Assembly (NCBI GenBank): GCA_000023405.1
Contig: CP001643.1
Coordinates: 3,534,001-3,598,000, forward strand
From: Brachybacterium faecium DSM 4810
Lineage (GTDB): Bacteria; Actinomycetota; Actinomycetes; Actinomycetales; Dermabacteraceae
Length of the DNA: 64,000 nt
Reading direction: 5' to 3'
Shown: piece after piece, positions 1 through 9,306 of the stretch
Layout of the letters: every line of letters starts with the position of its first letter
Position numbering within the stretch: the stretch's first letter is position 1
Translations under genes and position numbers: made by a program
The notes under the pieces: generated by a model
What the model saw: only the letters and a program-made list of their open reading frames with translations
Told to the model about the DNA's origin: nothing
Databases searched by the model: none

Positions 1-1128
1 GCCTTCCTCAGCCCGTCTCTCGCGCTGATCCTGGCCACCCTCTACGGGGCCGGCACCACCGAGATCGGGTGGGTGCTGGCGATCTACAACGCGAGCGGCT
101 TCCTCGCCTCGCTGGTGGTGCCCGCCTGGGCGGACCGCCGCCAGGAGTATCTGGGGCCGATGCTGCTCAGCGGCGTGCTCACGGTGCTGCTGGTGCTGCT
201 GCTGGCCCTGGTCACCACCCTGCCCCTGGTGACCATCGTGCTGGTGGTGGTGGGCGGACCGGCCGGGGTGGGGGTCTCGCTGCTGTGGGCGCATCTGCGC
301 CATGCCGGGGCGCGGCCCGCGCAGATCGTGAACACGCGCGCGATCGTCTCGGTCGCGTGGGTCGCGGGGCCTCCGCTCGCGACGCTCATCATCGGCTGGT
401 TCGGGCCGCAGGCGATCCTGCTCGCGATCGCTCTGGTGGCGCTGGCGAACATCGGCACCACGATGCTCATGATCCGCGGCCACCGCACCGCCCTCGCCTC
501 CGGCACCCCGCCGGCCCCCGCGCACGAGGAGGACGACGTCTCCCTCGGCACGGCGGGCATCGTGCTGGTCACCGCCGCGTTCGTGCTGCTGCAGGCCACG
601 AATGCGACCGCCATGTCGTTCCTGGCCGTGTACGTGCCGCAGACGATGGGCGCGGACGTGGTGTGGGCCGGTGTCGCGCTCGGGGTCGCCGCCGGCCTCG
701 AGGTGCCGGCGCTCATGATCGTCGCGCGGCTGACCACGCGGCACTCGAGCCTCGGCCTGATCCTCACCAGCTGCGTGGCCGGGATCGCCTACTACCTGGG
801 CGTCGCCGTGGCGTCCGGGCCGATCCTGCTGATCGCGCTGCAGGTGCTCAACGCCTGGTGCTTCGCGGGGATCGGTGGGGTGGGGCTCACCCTGTTCCAG
901 CAGATGATCCGTCGGCCGGGCCTGTCCACCGGGCTGTACATGAACACCCGGCGGGTGGGCGCGATCCTCTCCGGCCCGCTCATCGTGCTCGGCGGGGCGA
1001 CCGTCCTCGGCCAACGCGCCACGTTCCTCGCCTGCGCCCTGCTGACCCTGGTGGGCCTGCTGATCATCGCCGTGGCGGGCCGGCGCAGCTCTCAGATCGT
1101 GGCCACCGAGCCCGCGTCGACCCGGTAG
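1..1128 (+). CDS. MFS transporter, sugar-efflux (SET) type, 5' truncated
   Basis: The reading frame is open from the first base, so the start lies outside the window; 375 codons are visible. The protein is almost entirely hydrophobic, with about ten remaining membrane helices and a short charged central loop (around residues 160-180) between the two six-helix halves. The layout and the ADRR-type loop after an early helix pair resemble SetA/SotA sugar-efflux transporters of the major facilitator superfamily; substrate is not predictable. The last 37 bp overlap the 3' end of the convergent SDR gene. Family is fairly secure, subfamily is inference. Confidence 0.8.
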   Translation, partial: AFLSPSLALILATLYGAGTTEIGWVLAIYNASGFLASLVVPAWADRRQEYLGPMLLSGVLTVLLVLLLALVTTLPLVTIVLVVVGGPAGVGVSLLWAHLRHAGARPAQIVNTRAIVSVAWVAGPPLATLIIGWFGPQAILLAIALVALANIGTTMLMIRGHRTALASGTPPAPAHEEDDVSLGTAGIVLVTAAFVLLQATNATAMSFLAVYVPQTMGADVVWAGVALGVAAGLEVPALMIVARLTTRHSSLGLILTSCVAGIAYYLGVAVASGPILLIALQVLNAWCFAGIGGVGLTLFQQMIRRPGLSTGLYMNTRRVGAILSGPLIVLGGATVLGQRATFLACALLTLVGLLIIAVAGRRSSQIVATEPASTR

Positions 1129-1892
1129 TTCGAGCCGGTGACGAAGGAGGCGCGGTCCGAGCACAGGAACGCGACCACGGCCGCGACCTCCTCGGGCTCG
1201 CCCCGGCGCTCGAGCTCGAGGTGCGGCCGCTGCTCCTGGAGGAAGGAGCGGATGGCCTCGTCCCGGTCGACGCCGAGCTGCGCGGCGCGCTTGTCCATCA
1301 TCGCGTCGGTCATCGGCGTGTGGATGAACGCCGGGGAGACCGCGTTGACCAGCAGGCCCTCGCGCGCATAGGTGCGCGAGAGGCCCTTGGACAGCGCGAG
1401 CAGCCCGGCCTTGGAGGCGCAGTAGGGCAGCTCGTCGTCGTAGGGCTGCACGGCATCCTCCGAGGTGAGGAACACCAGGCGGCCCCAGCCGCCGCGCCGC
1501 AGGGCCGGCAGGAACTGCCGGGTGATGCGCACGGCGCCGAGCAGGTCCGTGGTCAGCGTGTCCACCCACCCCTGGTCGTCGATCTCGTGGAACAGCCCCT
1601 GCGCCCCGGTGACCCCGGCGGCGTGGACGAGGATGTCGATGTCGCCGATCGCCTCCTGGACCGCCGCGCCGAGCGCTTCGATCTCCTCGAGGCGCGTGAC
1701 GTCGGCGGCGTGGTGCAGCACTCGGCCCGCGGAGGGGTCGAGGGAGTCCGCGGCGCGGGCGAGCTCCTCGGGGTCGCGGTCGGTGAGGAACACCGTGACC
1801 CCCGCGTGCAGGAGCTCCTGCGCGCTGTGCCAGCCGATCCCGGAGTCGCCCCCGGTGATCAGCGCCTTCTTCCCGGTGATGTGCAGGTCCAT
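1092..1892 (-). CDS. SDR-family NAD(P)-dependent oxidoreductase
   Basis: 266 aa, a typical classical short-chain dehydrogenase length. The N-terminal glycine-rich nucleotide motif TGGDSGIG lies near residue 11, an NAG-equivalent HAAGV follows, and the catalytic YCASK (Tyr-x-x-x-Lys) sits after a strand ending in a serine (LTSED). The C-terminal segment with GEPEEVAAVVAFLCSD is typical of FabG-like members. Cofactor choice and substrate cannot be read. The ATG at 1892 begins 2 nt after the stop of the upstream FAD-reductase gene, so the two are co-transcribed and probably coupled. An upstream in-frame ATG at 1985 would lie inside that gene and was not used. Confidence 0.9.
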   Translation of the reverse strand: MDLHITGKKALITGGDSGIGWHSAQELLHAGVTVFLTDRDPEELARAADSLDPSAGRVLHHAADVTRLEEIEALGAAVQEAIGDIDILVHAAGVTGAQGLFHEIDDQGWVDTLTTDLLGAVRITRQFLPALRRGGWGRLVFLTSEDAVQPYDDELPYCASKAGLLALSKGLSRTYAREGLLVNAVSPAFIHTPMTDAMMDKRAAQLGVDRDEAIRSFLQEQRPHLELERRGEPEEVAAVVAFLCSDRASFVTGSNYRVDAGSVATI

Positions 1893-1894
1893 GG

Positions 1895-3079
1895 TCAGCC
1901 GATGCTCCCTCGCAGCAGGTCCCGGTCGGTGATCCGGTCGGCGATGACCGTGCGGGCGGCGTCCCGCGCGCCGTCGATCTGCCACATCAGCACGCCGACG
2001 GGCCGGCCCTGGTCATCGAGGTAGTAGACGACGCTGCGCTGGGTGTCGTGGTGGACCTCGAGCATCTCGAGGGAGGGGTCGAGGGTGCCGACGGCCTCCC
2101 AGCGCACCCCGTAGACCATCGAGTAGAAGTAGGGGGTGTGGTCGTAGGGGGCCTCGGCGCCGGCCATCGCGCGCCCGGCGGCCGCGCCTGATTCACGGGC
2201 GTGGTCGACGTGCTCGATGCGGGTGCGGCCGAGGATCGCGTCGGGGTACTCGATGATGTCGCCGGCCGCCCAGATCGCGGGGTCGGAGGTGCGCAGGTGC
2301 TCGTCGACCACCACGCCCTCGGAGACCTCCAGCCCTGCCTGTCGGGCCAGGTCGAGGCGGGGCTCGGCGCCGAGGCCGATCACGACGATGTCGCCGCCGA
2401 CGGCGGTGCCGTCATCGAGGGTGACGCCGACGTCCGCATCGTCCTGCACGGTGATCTGTTCGGCGCGCCGCCCGGGCAGCAGCTCGACGCCGTGGTCGGT
2501 GAACAGCTTCTGGTACCGCTGGGCGAGGCTCGGCGGGAACTGGGAGGCGCCGAGCACGTCGTCGGGGAACACGAGGGTGACGTGGGCGCCGTTCAGCGAG
2601 AGGGACGCGGCGATCTCGGCACCGATGTATCCGCCGCCGACCACCACCGCGCGCGACCCGTCGGTGAGCAGGTGCCGCAGCGTGCGGTAGTCCGCGAAGC
2701 TGCGGAAGTGGATCACGCGCTCGTCCTCGGGGCCCTCGAGACGGCGCGGCTCGGACCCGGTGCCCAGCAGCAGCGTGCCGTAGCCGATGCGCTCCCCGCC
2801 CTCGAGCTCGACCTGCTTCGCCTCGCGGTCGATCGCGGTGACCACGGCGCGCACCCGCAGCTCGGCGCCGGTGTCCTCCGCGGTGCCCAGCGGAACGGCG
2901 TCCTCGCCGAACTCGGGATCGATCCACAGCTTCTTCGTGAGCGCGGGGCGGGTGTAGGGAGCGTCCTCGTCGGAGCTGAGGATGCCGATGCTGCCCGTCG
3001 CTCCGTGCTCGCGCAGCGCGCGGGCGGCGTCATCGGCGACCTGCCCGCCCCCGATGATCAGATGGTCGTACGAGGTCAT
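1895..3079 (-). CDS. FAD-dependent NAD(P)H oxidoreductase (ferredoxin/rubredoxin reductase-like)
   Basis: 394 aa. N-terminal FAD-binding Rossmann motif IIGGGQVADDAA starts at about residue 7; a second dinucleotide motif VVGGGYIGAEIA near residue 150 binds NAD(P)H; AAGDI near residue 280 is the third FAD contact. The C-terminal reductase domain resembles that of apoptosis-inducing factor and ferredoxin reductases, which pass electrons to a ferredoxin or oxygenase partner. No such partner is adjacent. Start chosen at the ATG preceded by GAAGGAG; a longer form from 3205 has no Shine-Dalgarno and a non-homologous-looking N-terminus. First gene of an operon with the SDR. Confidence 0.88.
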   Translation of the reverse strand: MTSYDHLIIGGGQVADDAARALREHGATGSIGILSSDEDAPYTRPALTKKLWIDPEFGEDAVPLGTAEDTGAELRVRAVVTAIDREAKQVELEGGERIGYGTLLLGTGSEPRRLEGPEDERVIHFRSFADYRTLRHLLTDGSRAVVVGGGYIGAEIAASLSLNGAHVTLVFPDDVLGASQFPPSLAQRYQKLFTDHGVELLPGRRAEQITVQDDADVGVTLDDGTAVGGDIVVIGLGAEPRLDLARQAGLEVSEGVVVDEHLRTSDPAIWAAGDIIEYPDAILGRTRIEHVDHARESGAAAGRAMAGAEAPYDHTPYFYSMVYGVRWEAVGTLDPSLEMLEVHHDTQRSVVYYLDDQGRPVGVLMWQIDGARDAARTVIADRITDRDLLRGSIG

Positions 3080-3163
3080 CTCGGAGATCTCCTTCGTCAC
3101 GGCGTCGGGATACCCCGAGTAGACCTGCTGGGCCGGAGAACGTCGAGCCCTGGGCGGAAGATC

Positions 3164-3175
3164 GACCGTTCGGTC
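3164..3175. promoter_or_regulatory. GACCGTTCGGTC palindrome, candidate operator (site 1 of 3)
   Basis: A perfect 12-bp palindrome followed by C, in the divergent region between the FAD-reductase operon and the APC permease. The same GACCG-WW-CGGTCC pattern occurs at 53073-53084 and 56730-56741, each time in a divergent promoter region. The form fits a TetR-like dimer site; the regulator is unknown. Confidence 0.5.
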
Positions 3176-3299
3176 CTGCCGCACGGCCGCGGGTGTGAGG
3201 TTCACGAAGACGCCTGCTCACCGTGCCCGCACCCGCCGTACCGTGTCAGAGGCACAAGAAGCCCTCCCGCCGTCCCCTCCCCCGGAGCAGCACCGCACG

Positions 3300-4679
3300 A
3301 TGAGCACGACCACGCAGCCCTCCCCCGCCCCCGCGACGGCCCGTCGCCGGCCCGGTCTGAAGGCGCGCCACCTGCACTTCATCGCGCTCGGCTCCGCGAT
3401 CGGGACGGGCCTGTTCTACGGCTCGGCCGGGGCGATCCAGGCCGCCGGGCCCGCCGTCCTGCTGGTGTATCTCGTGGGCGGCGCCGTCGTGTACTTCATG
3501 CTGCGCGCCCTCGGGGAGATGGCGGTGCGGATGCCGATCTCCGGCTCCTTCGCCGAGTACACGCGCCGCTTCCTGGGCCCCTGGGCCGGGTACATCACCG
3601 GCTGGATGTTCGCCTTCGAGATGCTCATCGTCTGCCTCGCCGATCTCACCGCGATCGCGATCTACATGCGGTTGTGGTTCCCGGACACCGCGCAGTGGAT
3701 CTGGGTGGCGGCCACGCTGCTCATCGTGGGCGCCGCGAACCTCGCGAGCGTGCGCTGGTTCGGGGAGCTCGAGTTCGTGTTCACGATCATCAAGGTCGGT
3801 GCCGTGATCGCGATGATCGTGGGCGGCGCGGCGATCCTCGCCTTCGGGCTCGGCGACCCCTCCACCCCCACCGGGCTGGGGAACCTCACGGCCGACGGTG
3901 GCTTCTTCCCGCACGGTCCGGGCGGGATGATCAGCGCCTTCATCCTGGTGCTGTTCGCCTTCGGCGGCACCGAGATCATCGGCGTGGCCGGCACCGAGGC
4001 GGAGGATCCGGGCACCGCGATCCCGAAGGCCGTGAACACCGTGCCGGTGCGGATCCTGCTGTTCTACGTGCTCGCGATCGGGGTGATCCTGCTGCTGACC
4101 CCCTGGCAGCAGATCACCGGCGAGGAGTCGCCGTTCGTGCAGATCTTCTCCACCCTCGGCGTGAACTGGGCGGCGGCGCTGCTGAACGTCGTGGTGATCA
4201 CCGCGGCGCTCTCGGCCATCAACGCGGACCTCTTCGGCGCCGGCCGCGTGGTCGCCGGCATGGCCCGGGAGCGCCTCGCCCCGCGGGCGCTCGCGAGCAC
4301 GGTCCGGGGAGTCCCCGTCGTCACCACGCTCGCGATGCTGGGCGTGCTGGTGGTGGGGGTCGCGCTGAACTGGGCGCTGCCCGAGAGCGTGTTCACCATC
4401 GTCGCCTCGCTCGCCACCTTCGCGACCGTCTTCGTGTGGCTGATGATCCTCCTCGCGCAGGTCGCCTCCCGCCGCGGCATGAGCCGCCCGGAGCGGGACG
4501 CCCTCGAGTTCCCGGTGCCGCTGTGGCCCTACGGGCAGGCCTTCGCGATCGCGTTCATCCTCTTCACCTTCGGGATCATGGTGTGGCAGCGCGAATACCA
4601 CACGGCGCTGCTGGTGGGAGTCGGCTTCGTGGCGGGGATGTCGCTGCTGTACGCGGCGACGGGCCGGCACCGCCGCTGA
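3300..4679 (+). CDS. APC-superfamily amino acid permease
   Basis: 459 aa with about 12 hydrophobic helices. After a short cytoplasmic tail the protein runs into LKARHLHFIALGSAIGTGLF, the hallmark first helix of amino-acid transporters of the AAT (GabP/ProY/AnsP) subfamily, with the substrate carboxylate-binding GxGxG-type turn. The FAFGGTEIIGVAGTEAEDP segment in helix 6 and following loop is also characteristic. The specific amino acid cannot be read. ATG at 3300 is preceded by GGAG about 13 nt upstream; a -10-like TACCGT lies at 3239-3244. Monocistronic or with the thiolase 54 bp downstream. Confidence 0.9.
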   Translation: MSTTTQPSPAPATARRRPGLKARHLHFIALGSAIGTGLFYGSAGAIQAAGPAVLLVYLVGGAVVYFMLRALGEMAVRMPISGSFAEYTRRFLGPWAGYITGWMFAFEMLIVCLADLTAIAIYMRLWFPDTAQWIWVAATLLIVGAANLASVRWFGELEFVFTIIKVGAVIAMIVGGAAILAFGLGDPSTPTGLGNLTADGGFFPHGPGGMISAFILVLFAFGGTEIIGVAGTEAEDPGTAIPKAVNTVPVRILLFYVLAIGVILLLTPWQQITGEESPFVQIFSTLGVNWAAALLNVVVITAALSAINADLFGAGRVVAGMARERLAPRALASTVRGVPVVTTLAMLGVLVVGVALNWALPESVFTIVASLATFATVFVWLMILLAQVASRRGMSRPERDALEFPVPLWPYGQAFAIAFILFTFGIMVWQREYHTALLVGVGFVAGMSLLYAATGRHRR

Positions 4680-4733
4680 CCGGTGCGGCAGAATGGGGGC
4701 CGACACCGCTGTCCCCGGGCGAGGAGGCCCCTC

Positions 4734-5912
<1,179 letters not shown>

Positions 5913-5937
5913 GGGCGCGAGCCGCCCGCGGCCCCGA

Positions 5938-5953
5938 GTTCGGCGGCTCGAAC
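5938..5953 (+). promoter_or_regulatory. GTTCG-N6-CGAAC operator of the DtxR-like gene
   Basis: Inverted repeat GTTCG-gcggct-CGAAC covering the expected -35 position of the promoter of the metal regulator (-10 at 5966-5971). An identical-arm site lies at 9209-9224 at the start of the metal ABC operon, so I infer binding by the DtxR-family protein encoded just downstream. Confidence 0.6.
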
Positions 5954-5965
5954 TCGCAGGTTTGC

Positions 5966-5971
5966 TAGCGT
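5966..5971 (+). promoter_or_regulatory. -10 box TAGCGT, leaderless promoter
   Basis: TAGCGT ends 6 nt before the ATG at 5978, so the transcript is expected to begin at or next to the start codon. No Shine-Dalgarno is present. Confidence 0.55.
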
Positions 5972-5977
5972 TCGAGC

Positions 5978-6682
5978 ATGTCCGTCTCCGAGCTCTCGAT
6001 GAGCACCCAGAACTACCTCAAGGCGATCTGGAGCCTCGGGGAATGGTCCACGGACCCCGTCACCACCTCCGCGCTCGCGGCCCGCGTGGGCGTGCGGCTC
6101 TCGACGGTCTCGGACGCGCTGCGCAAGCTCACCGAGCAGGGGCTGCTCGAGCACACCCCGTACGGCGCGATCACCCTCAGCGAGCAGGGCCGCACCCACG
6201 CGCTGGCGATGGTGCGCCGCCACCGGCTGATCGAGACGTTCCTCGTCGAGGTGCTGGACTACAGCTGGGACCAGGTCCATGACGAGGCCGAGCACCTCGA
6301 GCACGCCGTCTCCGACTTCCTCGTCGAGCGGATGGACCAGCACCTGGGCCATCCCTCGCGCGATCCGCACGGCGACCCGATCCCCGCCGCCGACGGCAGC
6401 GTCGAGCGGCCGGACGCCGTGCTGCTGTCCGAGCTTCCCGCCGGGTCGACGGTTCGGGTGGAGCGGATCTCGGACGCGGACCCGCAGCTGCTCACCTTCT
6501 TCGCCGAACGGGGCATCGGGATGGGCACCGTGCTGGACGTGCGCCCCGGCACGCCGTTCTCCGACGCGGTCGAGGTCGCGGTCAGCGGAGCGCAGGAGAG
6601 CCTGACGCTGGGCCGCTCCGCGACCGGCGCGGTGTGGGTCACGCTCGCGCCGGGCTCGCCCTCCGGCGCCGACGCGCGCTGA
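5978..6682 (+). CDS. DtxR/MntR-family metal-dependent transcriptional regulator
   Basis: 234 aa, the three-domain DtxR size. Residues 1-75 form a winged helix (QNYLKAIWSL, then TTSALAARVGVRLSTVSDALRKL), residues 80-145 the dimerisation/metal domain (MVRRHRLIETFLVEVL, then HDEAEHLEHAVSDFLVERMD with the usual metal-ligand His/Glu residues), and residues 165-230 an SH3-like FeoA domain. Members sense Fe2+ or Mn2+ and repress uptake genes. It is convergent with, and overlaps by 44 bp, a Zn/Mn-type ABC importer whose promoter carries the same palindrome as its own. Mn is more likely than Fe by context, but this is inference. Confidence 0.9.
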   Translation: MSVSELSMSTQNYLKAIWSLGEWSTDPVTTSALAARVGVRLSTVSDALRKLTEQGLLEHTPYGAITLSEQGRTHALAMVRRHRLIETFLVEVLDYSWDQVHDEAEHLEHAVSDFLVERMDQHLGHPSRDPHGDPIPAADGSVERPDAVLLSELPAGSTVRVERISDADPQLLTFFAERGIGMGTVLDVRPGTPFSDAVEVAVSGAQESLTLGRSATGAVWVTLAPGSPSGADAR

Positions 6683-7514
6683 GCGCCCGGCCCAGCAGCC
6701 CGCGCCGCGGCTCGAGCAGGTACACCAGGGCGAACACCGCGCCCTGCACGAGCACCACCAGCCCGCCCGAGGAGGCATCCACCCAGAAGCTGAGCAGGAT
6801 GCCCAGCACCGCGGAGCTCACGGAGATCGCGGGGGCGATCAGCAGCATCCGGCTGAAGCGGTCCGTGAGCAGGTGCGCCGTGGCGCCGGGGACGATGAGC
6901 ATCGCGACCACGAGCACCACCCCCACCACCTGCAGCGCGACCACCGCGGTGAGGGCCAGCACGCCCAGCAGCAGGCCGCCCAGGAAGCGGGGCGAGAGGC
7001 CGATGGCCCGCGCGTGCAGCGGGTCGAAGGCGTAGAGCGTGAGGTCTCGTCGCTTGAGCAGGAGCGTCACGAGCGCGACGCCGGCCAGCAGGCAGATCTG
7101 CAGCAGGTCCCCGCGCGAGACCCCGAGGATGTTGCCGAAGATGATGTGGTTCAGGTCCGTCTGGCTGGGGGTCACCGAGATCAGCACGAGCCCGAGGGCG
7201 AACAGGGTGGTGAACACGATCCCGATCGCGGCATCCTCCTTCACCCGGCTGGTGCCGCGGACCGCTCCGATGAGCACGACGGCGAGGAGCCCGAAGACGA
7301 GCGCGCCGAGGGCGAACGGCGCCCCGACCATGTAGGCGAGGACCACGCCGGGCAGCACGGCGTGGGAGACGGCGTCCCCCATCAGCGACCAGCCCACCAG
7401 CACGAGCCAGCAGGACAGCAGGGCGCACACGACTGCGGCGGCGACCGTCGCCAGGAGCGCCCGCAGCATGAAGTCGTACTGCAGCGGCACGAGGACCAGG
7501 TCGAGCAGGCTCAT
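6639..7514 (-). CDS. Metal ABC transporter permease (ZnuB/MntB type)
   Basis: 291 aa with eight or nine hydrophobic helices and the ABC-3 family pattern (VGWSLMGDAVSHAVLPGVVLAY near residue 45; DPLHARAIGLSP in the coupling region). It forms the membrane channel of a Zn/Mn/Fe importer together with the two upstream genes. The ATG at 7514 overlaps the stop of the ATPase gene (ATGA). Last gene of the three-gene operon; its 3' end overlaps the convergent regulator gene. Confidence 0.92.
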   Translation of the reverse strand: MSLLDLVLVPLQYDFMLRALLATVAAAVVCALLSCWLVLVGWSLMGDAVSHAVLPGVVLAYMVGAPFALGALVFGLLAVVLIGAVRGTSRVKEDAAIGIVFTTLFALGLVLISVTPSQTDLNHIIFGNILGVSRGDLLQICLLAGVALVTLLLKRRDLTLYAFDPLHARAIGLSPRFLGGLLLGVLALTAVVALQVVGVVLVVAMLIVPGATAHLLTDRFSRMLLIAPAISVSSAVLGILLSFWVDASSGGLVVLVQGAVFALVYLLEPRRGLLGRALSARRRRRASPARA

Positions 7515-8257
7515 GCCGCGCCTCCCTCGTCGAGGCGGCCCAGCGGGTCGAGTCCGAAGGCGAGCGCGAGCCGCTCCGGTGCGAGGGCCTCCTGCACCGG
7601 TCCCTGGAAGAGCACCCGGCGCAGCAGCAGCACCGCCTCGTCGGCGAGCTGGGGCAGGGCGTGGAGGTCGTGGGTGGAGACGAGCACGGTGCATCCGTCG
7701 GCCGCGAGCTCGCGCAGCAGGGAGACCATCGTGGCCTCGCTGCGCTTGTCGACCCCGGCGAAGGGCTCGTCCAGCAGCAGCACCCGCGCCCCCTGCGCGA
7801 TGCCGCGCGCCACGAAGGCGCGCTTGCGCTGCCCTCCGGAGAGCCGGCCGATCTGGCGGTCCGCGTACTCGGTGAGCTCCACCCGCTCGAGCGCCTCCGC
7901 GACCGCGCGCCTGTCCGCGGGACGCACCCGACGGGTGAGGCCCTGGTGGCCGTAGCGGCCCATCATCACCACGTCCCGGACGGAGACGGGGAAGGCCCAG
8001 TCCACGTGCTCGCTCTGCGGGACGTAGCCGACCAGGCCGCGGGCGCGCGCCGCGCGGGGGTCCGCGCCGCCGAGCGCTACCGTGCCGGCGTCGGGCCGCA
8101 GCATCCCCATGATCGCGGTGAACAGGGTCGACTTCCCCGAGCCGTTCATGCCGATCAGCCCGGTCACGCGCCCGGGGGCGACCTCGAGGCTCGCCCCGTC
8201 CAGGGCCGTCACCTCGCCGTAGCGCACCACGAGATCCTGCACGCTGATGGCCGTCAT
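7511..8257 (-). CDS. Metal ABC transporter ATP-binding protein
   Basis: 248 aa ABC ATPase. Walker A is GMNGSGKST (about residue 36), the signature is LSGGQRKRAFVARG, and Walker B is VLLLDEPFAGVD, followed by the switch histidine in VSTHD. The family is that of ZnuC/MntB, which energise divalent-metal uptake. Starts with an ATGA overlap on the substrate-binding gene and ends with an ATGA overlap on the permease gene, so all three are translated in a coupled way. Confidence 0.95.
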   Translation of the reverse strand: MTAISVQDLVVRYGEVTALDGASLEVAPGRVTGLIGMNGSGKSTLFTAIMGMLRPDAGTVALGGADPRAARARGLVGYVPQSEHVDWAFPVSVRDVVMMGRYGHQGLTRRVRPADRRAVAEALERVELTEYADRQIGRLSGGQRKRAFVARGIAQGARVLLLDEPFAGVDKRSEATMVSLLRELAADGCTVLVSTHDLHALPQLADEAVLLLRRVLFQGPVQEALAPERLALAFGLDPLGRLDEGGAA

Positions 8258-9171
8258 GCCGCGCCTCCCGTCAGCGCCTCGACGATGGTGTCGGCGTCGT
8301 GGTGCAGCAGGTCGAGGTAGGTGGGCACCGGGCCGTCCGGCGCCGAGAGCGAGTCGACGTAGAGGGTGCCGCCGAACTGCGCGTCGGTCGCCTCGACCAC
8401 CTGCTGCATCGGCGCGTCCGAGACGGTGGACTCGCAGAACACGGCCGGGACGTCCTGGGCGTCGACGTGGTCGATCACCGCGGCGATCTGCTGCGGGGTG
8501 GCCTGCTGCTCGGCGTTGACGGGCCAGATGTACTGCTCGCTCAGGCCCACGTCCCGCGCGAGGTAGGAGAAGGCGCCCTCGCAGGTCACCAGCGAGCGCT
8601 GCTCCTCGGGCACGGTCTCGAGCTCGGCGACGAGGTCGTCGTGGACCTCCTGCAGCTGCGCGGTGTACTCCGCGCCCTGGGCGGCGTAGTCCTCGGCGTG
8701 CTCGGGATCCAGCTGGGAGAACGCCTCGACCATGTTCTCGACGTAGACCTGCACGTTCAGCGGGCTCATCCAGGCGTGCGGGTTCGGCTTGCCGGCGTCG
8801 ACGTCGCCGGTGATGTCCATGACCTCGACCCCCTCGGAGACCACCACACGGGGCACGTCCACGGAGTCGACGAACTGGGCGAACCACGCCTCGAGCCCCA
8901 GGCCGTTGTCGAGCACGAGATCCGCCTCGGAGGCGGCGGCGATGTCGCGCGGGGTGGGTTCGTAGCCGTGGATCTCGGCCCCGGCCTTGGTGAGGGAGGC
9001 GACCTCGAGGTGGTCCCCGGCCACGTTCTGCGCGATGTCCGCGAGCACCGTGAAGGTGGTCAGCACCAGGGGCCTGTCCTTCTCGGCCCCGCTGGAGGCG
9101 ATCCCGCACCCCGCGAGCACGAGCGCCCCGACGACAGCGGCGCCGAGCATCCTCCACCAGCGTGTACGCAT
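8254..9171 (-). CDS. Metal ABC transporter substrate-binding lipoprotein (ZnuA/TroA family)
   Basis: 305 aa. Signal peptide with lipobox LAGC at residues 17-20, so it is lipid-anchored outside the membrane. Cluster A-I motifs are clear: IHGYEPTPRDI (first His ligand), KPNPHAWMSP (second His), TCEGAFSYLARDVGL, and a YVDSLS acidic ligand near the C-terminus. There is no long His-rich loop of the zinc-specific ZnuA type, which slightly favours manganese. Start taken at the ATG with GAAGGA upstream; an alternative ATG at 9219 lies inside the putative operator and was rejected. Confidence 0.93.
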   Translation of the reverse strand: MRTRWWRMLGAAVVGALVLAGCGIASSGAEKDRPLVLTTFTVLADIAQNVAGDHLEVASLTKAGAEIHGYEPTPRDIAAASEADLVLDNGLGLEAWFAQFVDSVDVPRVVVSEGVEVMDITGDVDAGKPNPHAWMSPLNVQVYVENMVEAFSQLDPEHAEDYAAQGAEYTAQLQEVHDDLVAELETVPEEQRSLVTCEGAFSYLARDVGLSEQYIWPVNAEQQATPQQIAAVIDHVDAQDVPAVFCESTVSDAPMQQVVEATDAQFGGTLYVDSLSAPDGPVPTYLDLLHHDADTIVEALTGGAA

Positions 9172-9208
9172 CACAGCACATCCTTCTTCGTTGTCCCGCA
9201 CTGCCAAT

Positions 9209-9224
9209 GTTCGTTGCACCGAAC
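9209..9224 (-). promoter_or_regulatory. GTTCG-N6-CGAAC operator of the metal ABC operon
   Basis: Inverted repeat with arms GTTCG and CGAAC and a 6-nt spacer, identical in arms and spacing to the site before the DtxR-like gene. On the minus strand it lies immediately after the -10 box TAGGAT (9232-9237), so it covers the predicted transcription start, a classic repressor position. Confidence 0.6.
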
Positions 9225-9284
9225 TTGTCAGATCCTACCCGCCCGACGGAGAGCGACGCGCCGACGCCCGTCATCCATTCGTTG

Positions 9285-9294
9285 ATGCATGCAT
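9285..9294 (+). promoter_or_regulatory. ATGCATGCAT palindrome, likely GntR autoregulatory site
   Basis: A perfect 10-bp palindrome of unusually AT-rich composition for this genome, directly upstream of the -10 box TAGAGT (9295-9300). The GTG start at 9307 is 6 nt after that box, so the mRNA is probably leaderless. A site here would block RNA polymerase; GntR-family genes often autoregulate. Confidence 0.45.
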
Positions 9295-9306
9295 TAGAGT
9301 GCCGGC

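Noticed and set aside
9172-9219. Upstream ATG at 9219 for the metal-binding lipoprotein
   Set aside because: It would lie in the operator and promoter start region and adds residues before a clear signal peptide; 9171 has a ribosome site.
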